From the NCBI GenBank assembly GCA_018296165.2, contig JACKQL020000049.1, positions 124,001 to 188,000 on the forward strand: a stretch of DNA of 64,000 bases, read 5' to 3'. The DNA is from Termitomyces sp. T153. Taxonomy: Eukaryota; Basidiomycota; Agaricomycetes; Agaricales; Lyophyllaceae. Made by a program: the position numbers and the translations under genes. Positions 21,486-32,960 of this stretch are shown in pieces; the stretch's first letter is position 1, and the number at the start of each line of letters is the position of its first letter. The notes below the pieces were generated by a model. The model saw only the letters and a program-made list of their open reading frames with translations. It had not been told where the DNA came from and ran no database searches.

Positions 21486-21857
21486 ATGAACCCACCCTGT
21501 TTTAGCTTCTTCATCACTAGGTTGAGACTATTCTTCAACAAGAACTTTGGAGGACAGTCTCTAAGATCTGGAGGTGCTACTTTCCTTGTGGTTGCTAGAG
21601 CATCACCACACATCATCCAAGCAGCTGGATGTGGGGCATCCAATGCTTTCCAAAGATATATCTGTGAACATGCAGCAGCCCTGCACACCCTTGCACTCTG
21701 CAAGCATGCCACAGACTTCAACCTGGTAAATTCCATTGCACCCTTGCAAATTGCAGGTGTGTGCTCAGGACTCATTATTTGGTGTTACAACACTGATTGG
21801 GTCTTGCAGTTAATCTTCCTGTTGTTCTTATATTTTGATTGCCCTTGTGCAATATAG
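21486..21857 (+). pseudogene. Tyrosine recombinase C-terminal remnant
   Basis: The first half of this 123-codon open piece reads FFNKNFGGQSLRSGGATFLV, then a stretch with HIIQAAG, then FQRYICEH. This matches the end of tyrosine recombinases common in Agaricomycete genomes, where the pattern is HSLRxGGAT, HIQxxGRWSS, FxxYI. The catalytic Arg (LRSGG) and Tyr (RYI) are present, the first His is Gln, and GRW is GCG. It has no N-terminal part and follows a B LTR directly. It may come from a Crypton- or DIRS-like element or a captured recombinase gene. Confidence 0.5.
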
Positions 21858-22571
21858 CAGACAATCAAGAATTATACATTTTTGCTATTGTCAAAGCATG
21901 TAGCTGACAATAGAGCACATCTGTATCTGTCATGATATTGCAATAATACTACCAATTTTCTTACTGACTTTGAGGGATCAGTCTTTAACTTTGTTGGCCC
22001 TACCTCTTTATAGGGAATAGCGCGACCTTGAACTGAGGGGACCGGCTCAAAGAGCTCTCCCCACTACCCGGTAAAATTCTGGTAACAACAAAAAGGAACG
22101 GCTCATTGGACAAAGACAAATAACCGTATATACGGTCCGTATTGGTGCCCATTGTACGGAACGATACAGGTATAAACCGTCCTGTGAACCGTCCGGTAAT
22201 CTGGACTTGCCAGATTGCACACGGTACAGCACGATCCGTATGCCGTAATAGACGGCGTACAGTTGGCAGCCCTAAATGACGTTTATACGGAAGGAGGCAC
22301 GGGAGACCGTGAGCTGTCAGTGACCAACCTCCATCGACGCGTCGTGTGGGACGCGTAGGCGTTGGGTCAGCCTGATAGAGTATGTATCAGTAATCAATAT
22401 GATATATTAGGTCTCGAATACACAGCGCGAAATTTTCGGCTCGATCCGGCGCGACATGATTTGGTGACTTCGGTCTCATAACGTCGCAGACTGTCCTATA
22501 TCCCGTTCTCACTGGGTGTGATCCCCTATTACGTGTGCTAATCTGCCGTTCCTCCTCTTCCCCTCTTCCAC
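21858..22571. other. Intergenic, change from CpG-poor to CpG-normal sequence
   Basis: No gene is seen. Up to about 22015 the sequence is AT-rich and CpG-poor. From 22019 it becomes CpG-normal and leads into the host island. The part 22120-22290 is packed with ACCGT/ACGG motifs, including a perfect 14-base palindrome. Confidence 0.5.
22123..22136. repeat. 14-base perfect palindrome in an ACCGT/ACGG cluster
   Basis: ACCGTATATACGGT is its own reverse complement. About ten further ACCGT, CCGTA or TACGG sites follow up to 22290. It could be a transcription factor binding cluster or part of a small inverted-repeat element. Confidence 0.5.
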
Positions 22572-23296
22572 TCACTCCTCGTCCGTTTCCTCTCCTTCAA
22601 TCAGGCCATACCTCTCCTCCGATTGTTCATCCCCTTCATCGTTTCCTTGGTCTTCTTCAGTTGGTTGCGGTTGTTGTGCTCGTTCATCCCCGGTCTTCGT
22701 GAATGCGCCCGATTTGTCTAGGAATTTGGCCATGGCTTCTGATGGTAGAGCCGGGATCATAAGATAACGAAAGTCGTTAAGATAGAATAAAGACCGGTCA
22801 CAATCTCCCGAGGGCACGTACTTCTAACAAGGGTCAATAAATTTCGATATTGCAACGGCTGCATACTTTTTCCTTAAGTATCTCTTTGTTCTCTCCCCAG
22901 GAAAAGATCTGGTAACACGAGTCCTTAGTTAGGTATACTGGATTTGTTCGTCCGATAATCCGGAACTTGGCTTGCCCATATGGTGATCGACGGACACTTG
23001 AGATTCTTTCAAGTTTCCCTTGCGTGAAACGTGTCTTTCTCCACACGAGACAGGGAGAACTTGTGATATCATAATCACGCGCTTTTTCTGACGTCAATTG
23101 ACGTCTCTTCTTAGATCCAAGGCTCTCCTTCTTGATCCGAATTGCCAATTGGGCTGGCCGTTTGCCTTGGCTCACCTGTAATAACATTCCTACCGCAAGA
23201 ATATTTAGAGTGGCGTCGCTAACTAGTTTATACCTGTGAGCTCGAGCTTGAGCGATTGCATCTGAGCTTTCTGATGCTTAGAATATCGTATATCAT
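22572..23296 (-). CDS. Spliced host gene, unknown function, acidic C-terminal tail
   Basis: I build a three-exon gene: 23296-23234, 23175-22867 and 22823-22572, giving about 207 residues. Intron 1 (58 bases) has GTATAA and ends TTACAG. Intron 2 (43 bases) has GTATGC and ends TTGTTAG with a TTGAC branch-like site. Both are phase 0 and keep the frame. The N-terminal half is basic (KKESLGSKKRRQL). The middle has FRIIGRTNPVYLT and PSGDCDRSLFYLNDFRYL. The last 35 residues are Glu/Asp-rich (EEDQGNDEGDEQSEE). I do not recognise the family, and further 5' exons are possible. CpG content is normal. It is divergent from the P450 gene, with about 500 bases between the starts. Confidence 0.55.
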
Positions 23297-23798
23297 GCCA
23301 GTGCCTTACCATAAGTTTCTTTTAAGATTCCACAGAGCAAACATATATTTTACTCTTCGAGGATGCCTTGTATGGACTGCCTATGGCACGTATTGTGTGA
23401 CCGGTCTTAATGGTCCAGAAACAAGCTCAACCTGGAGAATCAGTTGGAATCCCTTGTCACCATAAGCCGAGCTATCTCAATGGCGCTATTCTATTAGATT
23501 CTAAGTAACCAAATTACTTTCCGTGGTATGTTTAGCTTTTTCGCAACCCTAATTAGGAACACTCAATCATGATTGGCGAGATAGATGAGTCAATGATTTA
23601 CCTATGTCTCTGTACGCCCGTGGCAGGCTGACTTCTCTATTCAGTAGCTTCGAAAAAATTTGTGGCATCCTCAGCACACCAAAATAACATGAGACTCAAA
23701 TGGGTACGCGTTCCTCATCGCCCCGACAGGGACGTCCCCGTTCATCGGTATTTAAGGCTGGTCGAAGTATCTGTTCCATAATTGCCCGTCTTGCCACC

Positions 23799-26344
23799 AT
23801 GCTTGTATTTTTAGCCCAATTTGTAGCCCTTCTAGTCCTTGTTTGGACTTTCAAACGATTTCTGTCAAAGAGAGACATTGATAACATTCCAGGACCCAAA
23901 CCTGAGTCATTTATCAAAGGTGTGTATATTGTACAACGATAGTTCTACTGACCGATCTTTGCTTGTCTCAGGAAATATGGGTCAGATATTTAGTGCCTCA
24001 AATGTCGGTTGGAAAATCCATTCAATGATTTCCGAACAGTGTATGTATTTCTTGAAAGTTATATCTGTCACTGATTTCGAGCGCGCACAGATGGCAGAGT
24101 TGCTAGGCTTTGGGGTCCGTTTGGTGTAAGTTGCAGTTCCTTCCTATAGAGAATGTTGCTGAGGCCACAAAAGCTGAAATATCTGGAGACATACGACCCA
24201 AAGGCCATGCACCATATATTTGTCAAGGCGAGATACCATGTTTCTCGGTATTCAAAATCAGTTTTTCATCCATTGATAAGGACCAAGTCATCTACGAAGA
24301 AACCAGCTCCTTTTTTGCGTATGTAGAAATGACTATTAGGAGTGTTGTCATTTTGTGACATTTCCGTAGGCGAAACATCGTTGCATTTGGTCAGGGCATC
24401 TCTACTACCCAAGGTGCGTCTCTCATCTATGCAGTGATGTTAACCATCACTAGATGTGACTAGGTGAACCACACAAGAAGCAGCGCAAAATGTTGAATCC
24501 CGTTTTTTCTATTACATATATGCGCAACATGAGTACGAGGCTATGATGATCATGATCATATTGTCGTCACTTACGAGTTGGTCTAGTTCCCATATTCAGC
24601 GACATCGCAAAGAAGGTAAGAAAACTATGTGGCGCCAGTCTCGGTGCCGCGGACACTCCTGATACCTTTGATTAGATCGAGAAAGCTATCACGATCAAGT
24701 TGGCTCAAGCTCAAGGTGCCCAAGAGGTAAGCAAATCCTCGGTGACAAATGGTCTTTGACTTTAATATTTCGCAGGTTGACGTGTTGCACTGGATGAGTC
24801 GCGCTGCACTTGAAATGATTGGACAGAGCGGGTTTGGGTACTCTTTCGATCCATTAGTGGAAGGCACCAAGCCGCATCCATTCTGTGATGCAGCTAAAGC
24901 GTTTTCGTCAGTATTACTTGAGATTCCTGCCATTAATTGCTGCTTACATAAGGCTCTGTCGACCAGCCCCAACTCAGCAAACTTGGCCTTAGAAATTGAG
25001 TATCTACTCCCAACCATCGTCAAAATTGGTTCCCCAAGGTTTAGGAGGTGGCTTGTTGATCATTTTCCTAGTAGGAGGTTGCGTGCATACAGAGATATGG
25101 TTGATACATGGCATTGGACAATGACCCAGATTTTTGAGGAAAAGAAGAGGGCGTTAATGGGAGGTGATGAGGCTCTTGCGAATCAGGTTGAACAAGCGAA
25201 GGATCTTCTCAGTATTCTCAGCGAGCTGCATTCAATTATTTCACTATTATTCCCTCATGAAATTTTTTCACAGTAAAGGCAAATATCGCTGCATCGGAGG
25301 AAGACAGGGTGTCTGACGAAGAAGTCTTAGGACAAGTAAGTGAATCAACATCTCCGACACTTTCTCTGCCAACCAATGATCTGATTGTAGATGTCGTAAG
25401 TTGGTTATATACTGTGGCTTTCAATGAAATGTGAAGAGCATCAGGTCATTCATTTTTGCTGCCACTGATACGACATCTAATGCACTTTCACGCACTCTGC
25501 ACCTCCTGGCATCCCAACCTGAGATACAAGAGCGTCTTCGTGCAGAAGTAACCGAGGCACGTGAAGCCCATGGCGGGGATATACCCTACGACGATCTAGT
25601 TTCACTTCCTTTCATGGATGCGGTTTGCCGAGAAACCCTTCGCCTGTAGGTGTTTTAGAAGTTGTTTGCATCTCAATTATTAATCCTTGATTCTCAAGCC
25701 ATCCCCCAGTCCCAATGGTCCCCAGAATGTATGCATCTCAATCTCACTGTCCTCACTCAACTCATAATTCTTCATTTGTAGTTCCCGACAAGACATCATT
25801 TTACCCCTGTTAACAACGATTAAAGGAATTGACGGACGCGAAATGGAATCAATTCTAGTCCCCAAAGATACAAAGATCTTCATTTCCATTCAGAATGCTA
25901 ATCGGGATCCTCTTTTGTGGGGTCCAGATTCTCTTGAATGGATACCAGAGCGATGGCTCAGGCCTCTCCCGCAGGCTTTGCATGAGGCTCACATGCCCGG
26001 GATCTACTCGCACCTGTTCGGATAGTTACCATTCTGGTCAGAACTTGATATTAATATCTCTTTTCCTTAGCTTGACATTCCTCGGTGGCGGCCGGGCCTG
26101 TATGGGTTTTAAATTCTCCCAACTGGAAATGAGTGAGTACTTCTGTTTTGTTGGTTAAGACAGATAATTTATCGATCTATGGAACCTTGCAGAGGTTGTT
26201 TTGTCTACACTCATCTCACAGTTTCATTTCTATCCTCCGAGGAAAGAGATTGTTTGGCAAATGGGTGTTATTACGACTCCGACAGTGAAAGATTCTCCGG
26301 AGACCCCGCAGCTACCATTGATAGTAGAGTTGGTAAAGGCTTGA
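23799..26344 (+). CDS. Cytochrome P450 monooxygenase, many introns
   Basis: A membrane-anchored heme monooxygenase of about 530 residues can be followed through some 14 exons. Exon 1 has an N-terminal hydrophobic anchor (FLAQFVALLVLVWTF) and the hinge IPGP. The start at 23799 has a CCACC context; an in-frame ATG lies upstream at 23700. Later exons give SEQYGRVARLWGPFG, HKKQRKMLNPVFS, the I-helix AATDTTSN, the ExxR motif CRETLR, PERW, and the heme loop FLGGGRACMGF with the Cys ligand. It ends at TGA 26342. Introns are 43-60 bases. One intron near 24235 appears to be GC-AG, and a 5-base exon occurs at 25391-25395. The model is uncertain near 24126-24235 and 25700-25795. Substrate unknown. It is likely a host gene: CpG is normal and no element signals are present. 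Confidence 0.85.
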
Positions 26345-26419
26345 ACGAGTTGTACAGTGATATGTAACCTACTGCTTTCCTCAGTCAAATCAATGTCCTA
26401 TGGCTAACAAGTGACCGAA

Positions 26420-26515
26420 TGTTATACCTACGCTTACGACTTCGACATTGAAACATTCTCCGGAACAACTACCTCTGAGAATCGGGTTCGTGGCTTGAAT
26501 GAGTTGTACAGCTCT
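26420..26515 (+). pseudogene. Diverged duplicate of the P450 3' end
   Basis: The segment TGTTATACC to GAGTTGTACAG resembles the final P450 exon and its 3' flank at 26267-26359 (shared ATTCTCCGGA, GGCTTGAA, GAGTTGTACAG). It lies about 150 bases downstream. It looks like a partial tandem duplication and is probably not translated. Confidence 0.45.
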
Positions 26516-26848
26516 TCAGCCAAACATCAATTGACCTATGACTTAGGCTATTGGATATCAGACCTGCTGATGGACGAGCACAATGAAGTGTCCCATCATT
26601 CCTTTGACTAGCCTAGCTGGTGCTCTCAATATTAAACTAGTAGGTATGGGCTATTACGCAGCACGACATGCCCGAGATCTAGTCAGCTAAGTACACATCT
26701 TGTTGTAAGCCATGTTACTACATGACATATATCTCACAAAAGGTCTGTATTTTGAACACATGAACTGCATGGTTTGTATGATGAAGGACCGTGATTACAG
26801 AAAGGGGTATCCTTTGATCTATGCAATCAATCATCACATGTATAGAAT

Positions 26849-27688
26849 TTGTTTGTTTGTTTGTGATCCTATTATTTTCAAGGGAGTGCTGGGGCATAGC
26901 CCTATGTCCTCCCCCGCAGTATGTACAGGTGTGATTTACAGACACTACCTAAGGTACTCTGGCCTGAAGACTTTTCAAGCCTGCCATTTATGCCCCATAG
27001 CCACTTTACTATGGTTTGATCCTTTTGGAGTCCATACAGCCCTCACATTAGTTCCCATATAATTTGCTGTTGATGTGCCATCCCTACTAATACCTGCTTT
27101 AACACTCTGCAATGCTTGCCAAGCCAGCTCACACCCACTCGGCATGGATCATGACTCCCATCCCTGATACAAGACCCTACACTTTGTTCTGCATGGTTCC
27201 AGGCACTCACCATCCTGGTTTCTTGGCATCACTAGCCCATTTTGGGCCACCCAAAGGTTGGATGACCAGGTGGGGATCATGCAATACTTCAGCAACCAGG
27301 CTCCAGAACATCTTGATGCCTCCCTTTCTTGGACCTACCCACACTACAGCCTGACAGGTTTTGACAGGGCTACAGTTTTCACCCCTTCCTATTTGCCACA
27401 CTGGGGAACCCTTTCCTTTTCTGTCCAGACATGAGATCAGTGGTGACATTGCATCTTTGTGTCCCCATGCTAATGGTGTTAGGTAATTCCTTACAGCTGA
27501 CCAACAAAGCCTTCCTAAGAGCATGTGGATGGCCAGTGGTTTCCTGCAGTGTTGAAACAACCCATGCTGTGTCTAAGGTGTTTTCCACACAGGCACACTC
27601 AGCCAGAGTTGGAACCCTGACCTTGCACTTGCAAGTCATGTGACCCACTTTGGGACACAATGGTGCCAGCTGAGCCACTGTGCCCCCA
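26849..27688 (-). mobile_element. SINE-like element with tRNA-like head, copy 2
   Basis: This diverged copy of 5711-6653 has lost most CpG sites. The minus-strand 5' end has the same A box (TGGCTCAGCTGG, near 27677-27666) and a B-box-like GGTTCCAACTC about 60 bases on. The tail is (ACAA)n at about 26849-26862. It is flanked by the 8-base repeat TATAGAAT (26841-26848 and 27689-27696). It lies just downstream of the P450 gene. Confidence 0.65.
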
Positions 27689-27696
27689 TATAGAAT

Positions 27697-28577
27697 ACTA
27701 CTGAAGCCTCTCTGAGTAGGGCATTATTTAAAGCACCTGTTTTCTTTCTCAGCTGAAATCACAGAGTTCTGGACTTAATGCACACTTGTTTCTCATATGT
27801 AACAATGATCAATGATATCTGTGAGCTTACATATTACATAAATCGAAGGAAAGCCATTGACAAGGCAATGGCAACACCTTCAGCTTAAAGGTCATTTAGA
27901 CACACTATATACACATGAAGTTATATTTTGCCAAGAAATAGTTGCATTGGGCATGAATCCAAGTGTATAAGAGATATGTGGGTACATATGTACAAGTTAG
28001 AATATCATGCAGAAGAGGGTATATAGCAAACCAGTGATCACAAGGGAGAGCATACAGATTATGTAAACCAAAGGAAAGCCATTGGCAACATGATAGCAAG
28101 ATCTCCATCTTATACAACTTATACATACACATGAAGTTATGTTTTTTTGATTGCATTGATCATAAATCTAAATATAAGAGATACATATGCACATACCTAT
28201 ATACATACATATAAGGTAGAATGTAATGCAAAATTATGAACAATACCTATCCTAGTATTGAAAAAAAAAACAAATACAAACCAATTCACAATATTAAGGA
28301 TAAGAAAGCCAGGAGGAAAGACCCTGATTTTTGAATTCTAATTTCCAGAGTTGCTACTAAGGAATCCAAGTCCTGGGCCATTAGGTCATTAGCTCTCCTG
28401 AGTCCAAATGCAGTTGATTGTGATGGGAGGCATTTGTGCTGAACAGAACAAGGCCAAATTGTCCATGAGCCTTCTGTACCAAGCCCAAGAGGTATACACC
28501 ATAGAATTTCAAGATACAATGTAGGGGGAGGGGGGGTTCAAGGCATCCTCTAAATACAAAAAAAATCAATCAAGTTC
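27697..28577. other. AT-rich noncoding region with a tandem duplication
   Basis: No gene is supported. A degenerate tandem repeat occupies 27823-28245. An A10 run lies at 28261-28270. A short open stretch at 28569-28286 (minus) continues below the LINE and is probably its 3' untranslated part. Confidence 0.4.
27823..28245. repeat. Two imperfect tandem units, about 225 bases apart
   Basis: Units start at GAGCTTACA (27823) and GAGCATACA (28048). They share AAAGGAAAGCCATTG-like, ACACATGAAGTTAT and ATAAGAGATA blocks in the same order. Confidence 0.6.
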
Positions 28578-29834
28578 TTATTCTGAGAGTTTAGAAAGCT
28601 GAAATACACATAGATACTCTTTTCCAACCATTTTTACTTGATGGAGAAAAAATGGAGGAGCAATTGAAATGTTACAAGAGTGGAGATGGTGCACCATAGG
28701 AAGTTGTACTGCCCATGCATAGAGTTGAATCACTGCAGAGTAACAGGAAGAGGTGCATAGGTAGGGGTGTTCTGGTGGAGGAGTTTGATTGTATATCAGT
28801 TGACAAAGGCATAAACTGGACAAATGTTCCAGGTGGGTGGCAATGCATAATAAGTATATACAATTAATGAGGCTGCATGTGTTGCTCTCAATACAACTGT
28901 CTTGAGGTGAGTAAAGAGTGTATGCATCCATGAAAAAGGTAGGGATGGGTGCATAGGGGGTGTTCAGGTCTGTTTGAGCTAGGACTGCATGATGATCCAC
29001 AGAGTTGTTGAGGGTGGTTGAAATTGAGCTGCCAGATGAATGGCCTTTAGTGTAATCAATAGTCCTGGGATTTTGGTCAAGTAGAAAGAATAGCCAGCAG
29101 TAATACAACCAAGTGTTCATTTGTTGAAGTTTTGGTCCCATGTCCAATTTGGTATAATAATCTTCTATCATCCTTATGGAGTTTAGGTGATTGGAAAATA
29201 TGATTCAATCCAGGCAGGTTGACTGAGAGATGATCAAGCCAATGATGAGGCCAATCAGTTCCCCATGCAAAATGGAAACATTTCAACTACTTAACTGTAA
29301 GGATACTGTCTTCTGGCTGATTGCCACTGCCATGACTGATTCATTATCTGACATGCCAGTGGATGGGGGAACCATGGACCCATCTGTCACCCAGTGCCCT
29401 GAGTTCAAGGCTTCCACTGTAGGCAGTAGATTGCTGTTTGCAATCCAGGTTGCTAGATAAGTCTTGGCCACCTTACTTCTCAGGTCATTTGGTAGCAGTA
29501 GCTTTGTCTGGCCAGCATACAAGGAATCTAGACAAATGTTAGCACAAGCATCTTTGAAACCTTCCCAATTTTTAAGTTGAGCAGCTGATAGCTTCCCAAG
29601 CAGCTTAGCAATCACCACAAATGTTGTGTTGCTGGCCTGATTTGTTGCCCAGAGTCCTACATCTCTCAATAGATGGTACCCCAATGAGTGAATGGAGCAC
29701 AAGGCATGTCCATTCACTGTGCTCAGAGACTGTGAGTTATGTTTGGACAAAGTGAATGCATGTGATAGTGAGCACTGACCCCATAGGAGGTGGCTAGCAT
29801 CAGTCAGTCTTAAAGATAAACCTAGCTTTGCCAT
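28578..29834 (-). pseudogene. Old LINE: RNase H and C-terminal region
   Basis: The frame 29834-29283 ends with an RNase H start: GHWVTDGSMVPPSTGMSDN, where the Asp of TDGS is the first catalytic residue. The frame 29171-28578 continues with DYTKGHSSGSSISTTLNN and FFMDAYTLYSPQDSCIESN, then YSAVIQLYAWAVQLP. Related elements have the same blocks after RNase H. Breaks lie near 29283 and 29171. Confidence 0.65.
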
Positions 29835-29894
29835 GTGCTCCTAGGCTATAACCCATGCAGATTGAATGCTACTTAAGAATTGAGTGAAGGTACA

Positions 29895-31772
29895 CTACAG
29901 TCCACAACCATCTAATGGGAAGTGGCAACCATTTATTTGACAGGACCAGTCAGCAAGAGTAATGTTTGCCATGCCATGGTATGCAGGGATGTGATGATTG
30001 AGATCCTGAAAAAGACTGTCAACAGCTATTCCAGCATTTATTCTTGCAATGGAGTGGAAATCAAAACCTCCTAGATCAAATGGTAGAGTGATCAGTTGAT
30101 GCAATGGGCAGAAGGAAAACCCCAGCAATTCATGTACACACTGAGTGAGCAATTGATTTAGCCTGACAGCATCAGTTTGCAAGATCAGCTGCAAGGACAG
30201 TAAGGCCCAACACCATGAGATCACATTTTGTGTGACAATTTTGCAAATGAGGGTGAAGGGAGTGCACATGGAGAATGTAGGAAATGTGAAAGAGTCCACA
30301 ATGTTGCCAAGTTCTGTGAACCTAGATCTGGGATTGTCAACCTGGGTACAGAGAAAACTGAACCCATCTTTCAATACTGGGACTTCCTTCTCCACAACTA
30401 TCCAGGGGTTGATGCCTGGGCTATTCATTATTGACAGGAATGAGAGGGTGTCAGGTAGAGGGATTGAGGTGTTCAGAACATGTGCAGTGGTTTTCTCCCA
30501 TGAGGTGAGCCAGCCATACATAAATTGGAAATGTTGCATCTCTAGAGTAAAGCATTTTAAGGCCTGATGAGAAAGAGTGACAATGAAGCTGTTGTCAGTG
30601 GCCTCTGTCATAGACAAAGTGAGAGTGCAAGCATCAACTGGTAAGTGAGGATCACCAGCCAAGCTGGACATGCTTTGAATCACTATAGGATCAGGGCCAG
30701 TAGAAGATATGTTGTCTAGGTAATGATGACCTAGACTGGTCATCATTGTGGATTTAAAGGGGGATAATTGTCCACCCTGCTTAGTGACACTGTCAACAAC
30801 AATTGGTGGGGCAATGCCAAAGGCTGTGCAAGGAAAGCACCTGGTATTGTGTTGGGCAGCCATATTGAGTTTGCAGATGGAAGAGAGTAGGCCATGAGCA
30901 CAACAGGCATTGTAAAACCTGTGAGGAGACAGGTAATTGAACCCTTTCATCTGATCTTGCTTTAGAAGGTAAACCATTTTCTTGTTGCAATGACTCCATG
31001 TCTTGAGGTCACTAAGGAAGCTCATTAGATCTCTTGTTTGTGTGCTAGGTTGGGTTGCAACAGGGTTTTGGGAAATTATACCCATGCATGCCACATAAGG
31101 TGAGAGTTTGTAGTTCAGCCAAGACATGGGAGAGTTTGCAAGGAAATTTGAGATGAATAGCCCTCTCCAGTTAGTGAGCTCTGTGCAAATGCCTCTCTTG
31201 TGGAAATAGATGAGGTGGGTGTCTTTCACATTCCCTGGGAAGCAAGTGTTCAAGACAGAATAGTGATGCAAGTCTAGGACCAAGCATAAGACTTGATTGG
31301 AGAGATTTTTGATGCACCACTTTTCCCAGCCATAAGGTCCTGGAGATGGGCAAGGATTCCCTTTTCTGAGCATAGCTCTAAACTCTGTGAGAGTTGCAGC
31401 AAGTGGCCATTGAGAGGGTTCTTGGGTAACTTGATTTCAAACCTCTGTTACAGATGGGGTATTCATCCATGTTTTGAATTTGTTGGGAGGAGGGGTGCAT
31501 TTGTAGAGCTCAATGAAGTATTGTTTTGTCAGTTCAGCAACCATTTCAGGTTCTATTTCATTTATGCCAGAGGGAGATTGAAGCACTGTATGGAGTGAGA
31601 CAGAGGACAAGGAACCACCTATGAGTTTTTTGGATGAGCTCCCTGGTAACACTCCGCTTATTCTGCCCAAGTCATGATGTTTTGCATGATTCCAATCTCT
31701 GACTTTCTTGCAGGGTAAAGATCCTGATAATACTGTTTCCTGGTGCTGATGAGATACTCTGTGAAAGTGCAA
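29895..31772 (-). pseudogene. Old LINE: reverse transcriptase
   Basis: A 492-codon open piece (31373-29895) plus 31772-31437 covers RT. Visible blocks are FHKRGICTELTNWRGLFISN, QTRDLMSFLSDLKTW, DQMKGFNYLSPHRFYNACCA, VTKQGGQLSPFKSTMMTSLGH, and the thumb (TFPTFSMCTPFTLICKIVTQ). The catalytic box region reads MTEATDNSFIV, where related elements have ATDDS, so the second Asp is Asn. The length of the open piece is surprising for so decayed an element. Confidence 0.75.
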
Positions 31773-31793
31773 CTAGGACAAAGGGTTGCAGAT

Positions 31794-32960
31794 TCATAAG
31801 CAGACCAGAGATTCAAGGGCTCTGTGGAAACCAAAAGACAAGGAGCCTAGTATACCTTTAAACAAGGCAATGGCATCTCCTATGTGGTGAAACCTGGAAA
31901 CCATGCAGCATATTTCAGGTGATGTGACTATCAGTACCTGTGTTTTGAATAGTTTGGCTCTTCCAAAAGTGTTGATGGCTGCCTGTTCAATGAAGACAGT
32001 GAGTTTATTATACCTATTGATGTATAACTTGTTATTGGTGACTTCAGAAGGAAAGGAGGCATCATTGGCATTGACAAAGCAATCAACAGCCTCAGCAAAG
32101 ATGGCAAATTTGTGTTTGTCAATTTTTGCAGGGTACTTGATTTGGGGGGAGGGGGGGGTGCAGCTGCAAACCTGATGTTGAGTCAAGGTCAGGATGACTG
32201 ACTTTAGTATAGGGAGGTTGATTTTAGAATGAGTTTGGCCACTACAACCCTATGATTAGTTCCCAGAATCCATGTGTGGTTAGTTCCTATCTTGCTGTCC
32301 TCCAATGTAGCAGAGAACAAGATATAATGCTGCCACTTTTGCTAGTTCCAGTCTTGAAAGTGGTTGCAATTTGAAATTAGTTGCCATAGATCTGTACCCC
32401 TGGTATTTGAGAGGAAGTCAATTAAATTTCTCCTAGCAAGAACATTGTTGTTAGCATGCTTCACAGGGGAAACCATTGCATTCAAATCCTCAAAGAGGGA
32501 ACAAAACAATGTGGTATGCCACACTACATCTGTCAGATGAGGCCAGAAATCTTGCAGAAGATTATCCAGTCTTGAATTGCATGGAGAGTATACAGCAAAT
32601 ATACAATGGGTCATGAAAGTGAGATGAACTTGGAATAACTACATCTACTGCAATGATATGGCTATGCAAAGAGGGATGAAGAAATTGAATATGAGAAATA
32701 ACTTGAATATCTTTTCTGACCCCCAGTATAACACCCCATTTGGCATGATGAGCTGAGCATGGGACACTGTTCTCCTCAAAAACTTTGTAGTTTGAGAGAG
32801 GGAGTTTAGTCCCAGCATAGGACCTGGTTTTTGTTTCCAAGATAGCAAAAAAGTGAGGAGAAATTTCAGCTATCATAGAACCCACTAAAGCCAATTTGAC
32901 TGAGCTAACCAGACCATTAGTGTTGAGGGTGCAGATTATAGACAGGGTTGGCATAAACAA
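31794..32960 (-). pseudogene. Old LINE: endonuclease and linker
   Basis: The frame 32960-32562 starts an exonuclease-endonuclease-phosphatase domain: TLNTNGLVSSVKLALVGSMI, ISPHFFAILETKTRS (metal-binding Glu in LETKT), then HHAKWGVILGVRK. The piece 32614-32342 continues it with a frame change. The piece 32186-31794 is the linker to RT (KYPAKIDKHKFAIFAEAVD). The domain would nick target DNA. It is broken here. Confidence 0.65.

Noticed and set aside
22387..22575. 62-codon minus-strand frame below the acidic-tail gene
   Set aside because: It lies beyond the stop codon of that gene, is short and shows no domain or splice link.
28261..28270. A10 run as the tail of the old LINE
   Set aside because: The LINE is on the minus strand, so a tail would appear as T residues on the plus strand.
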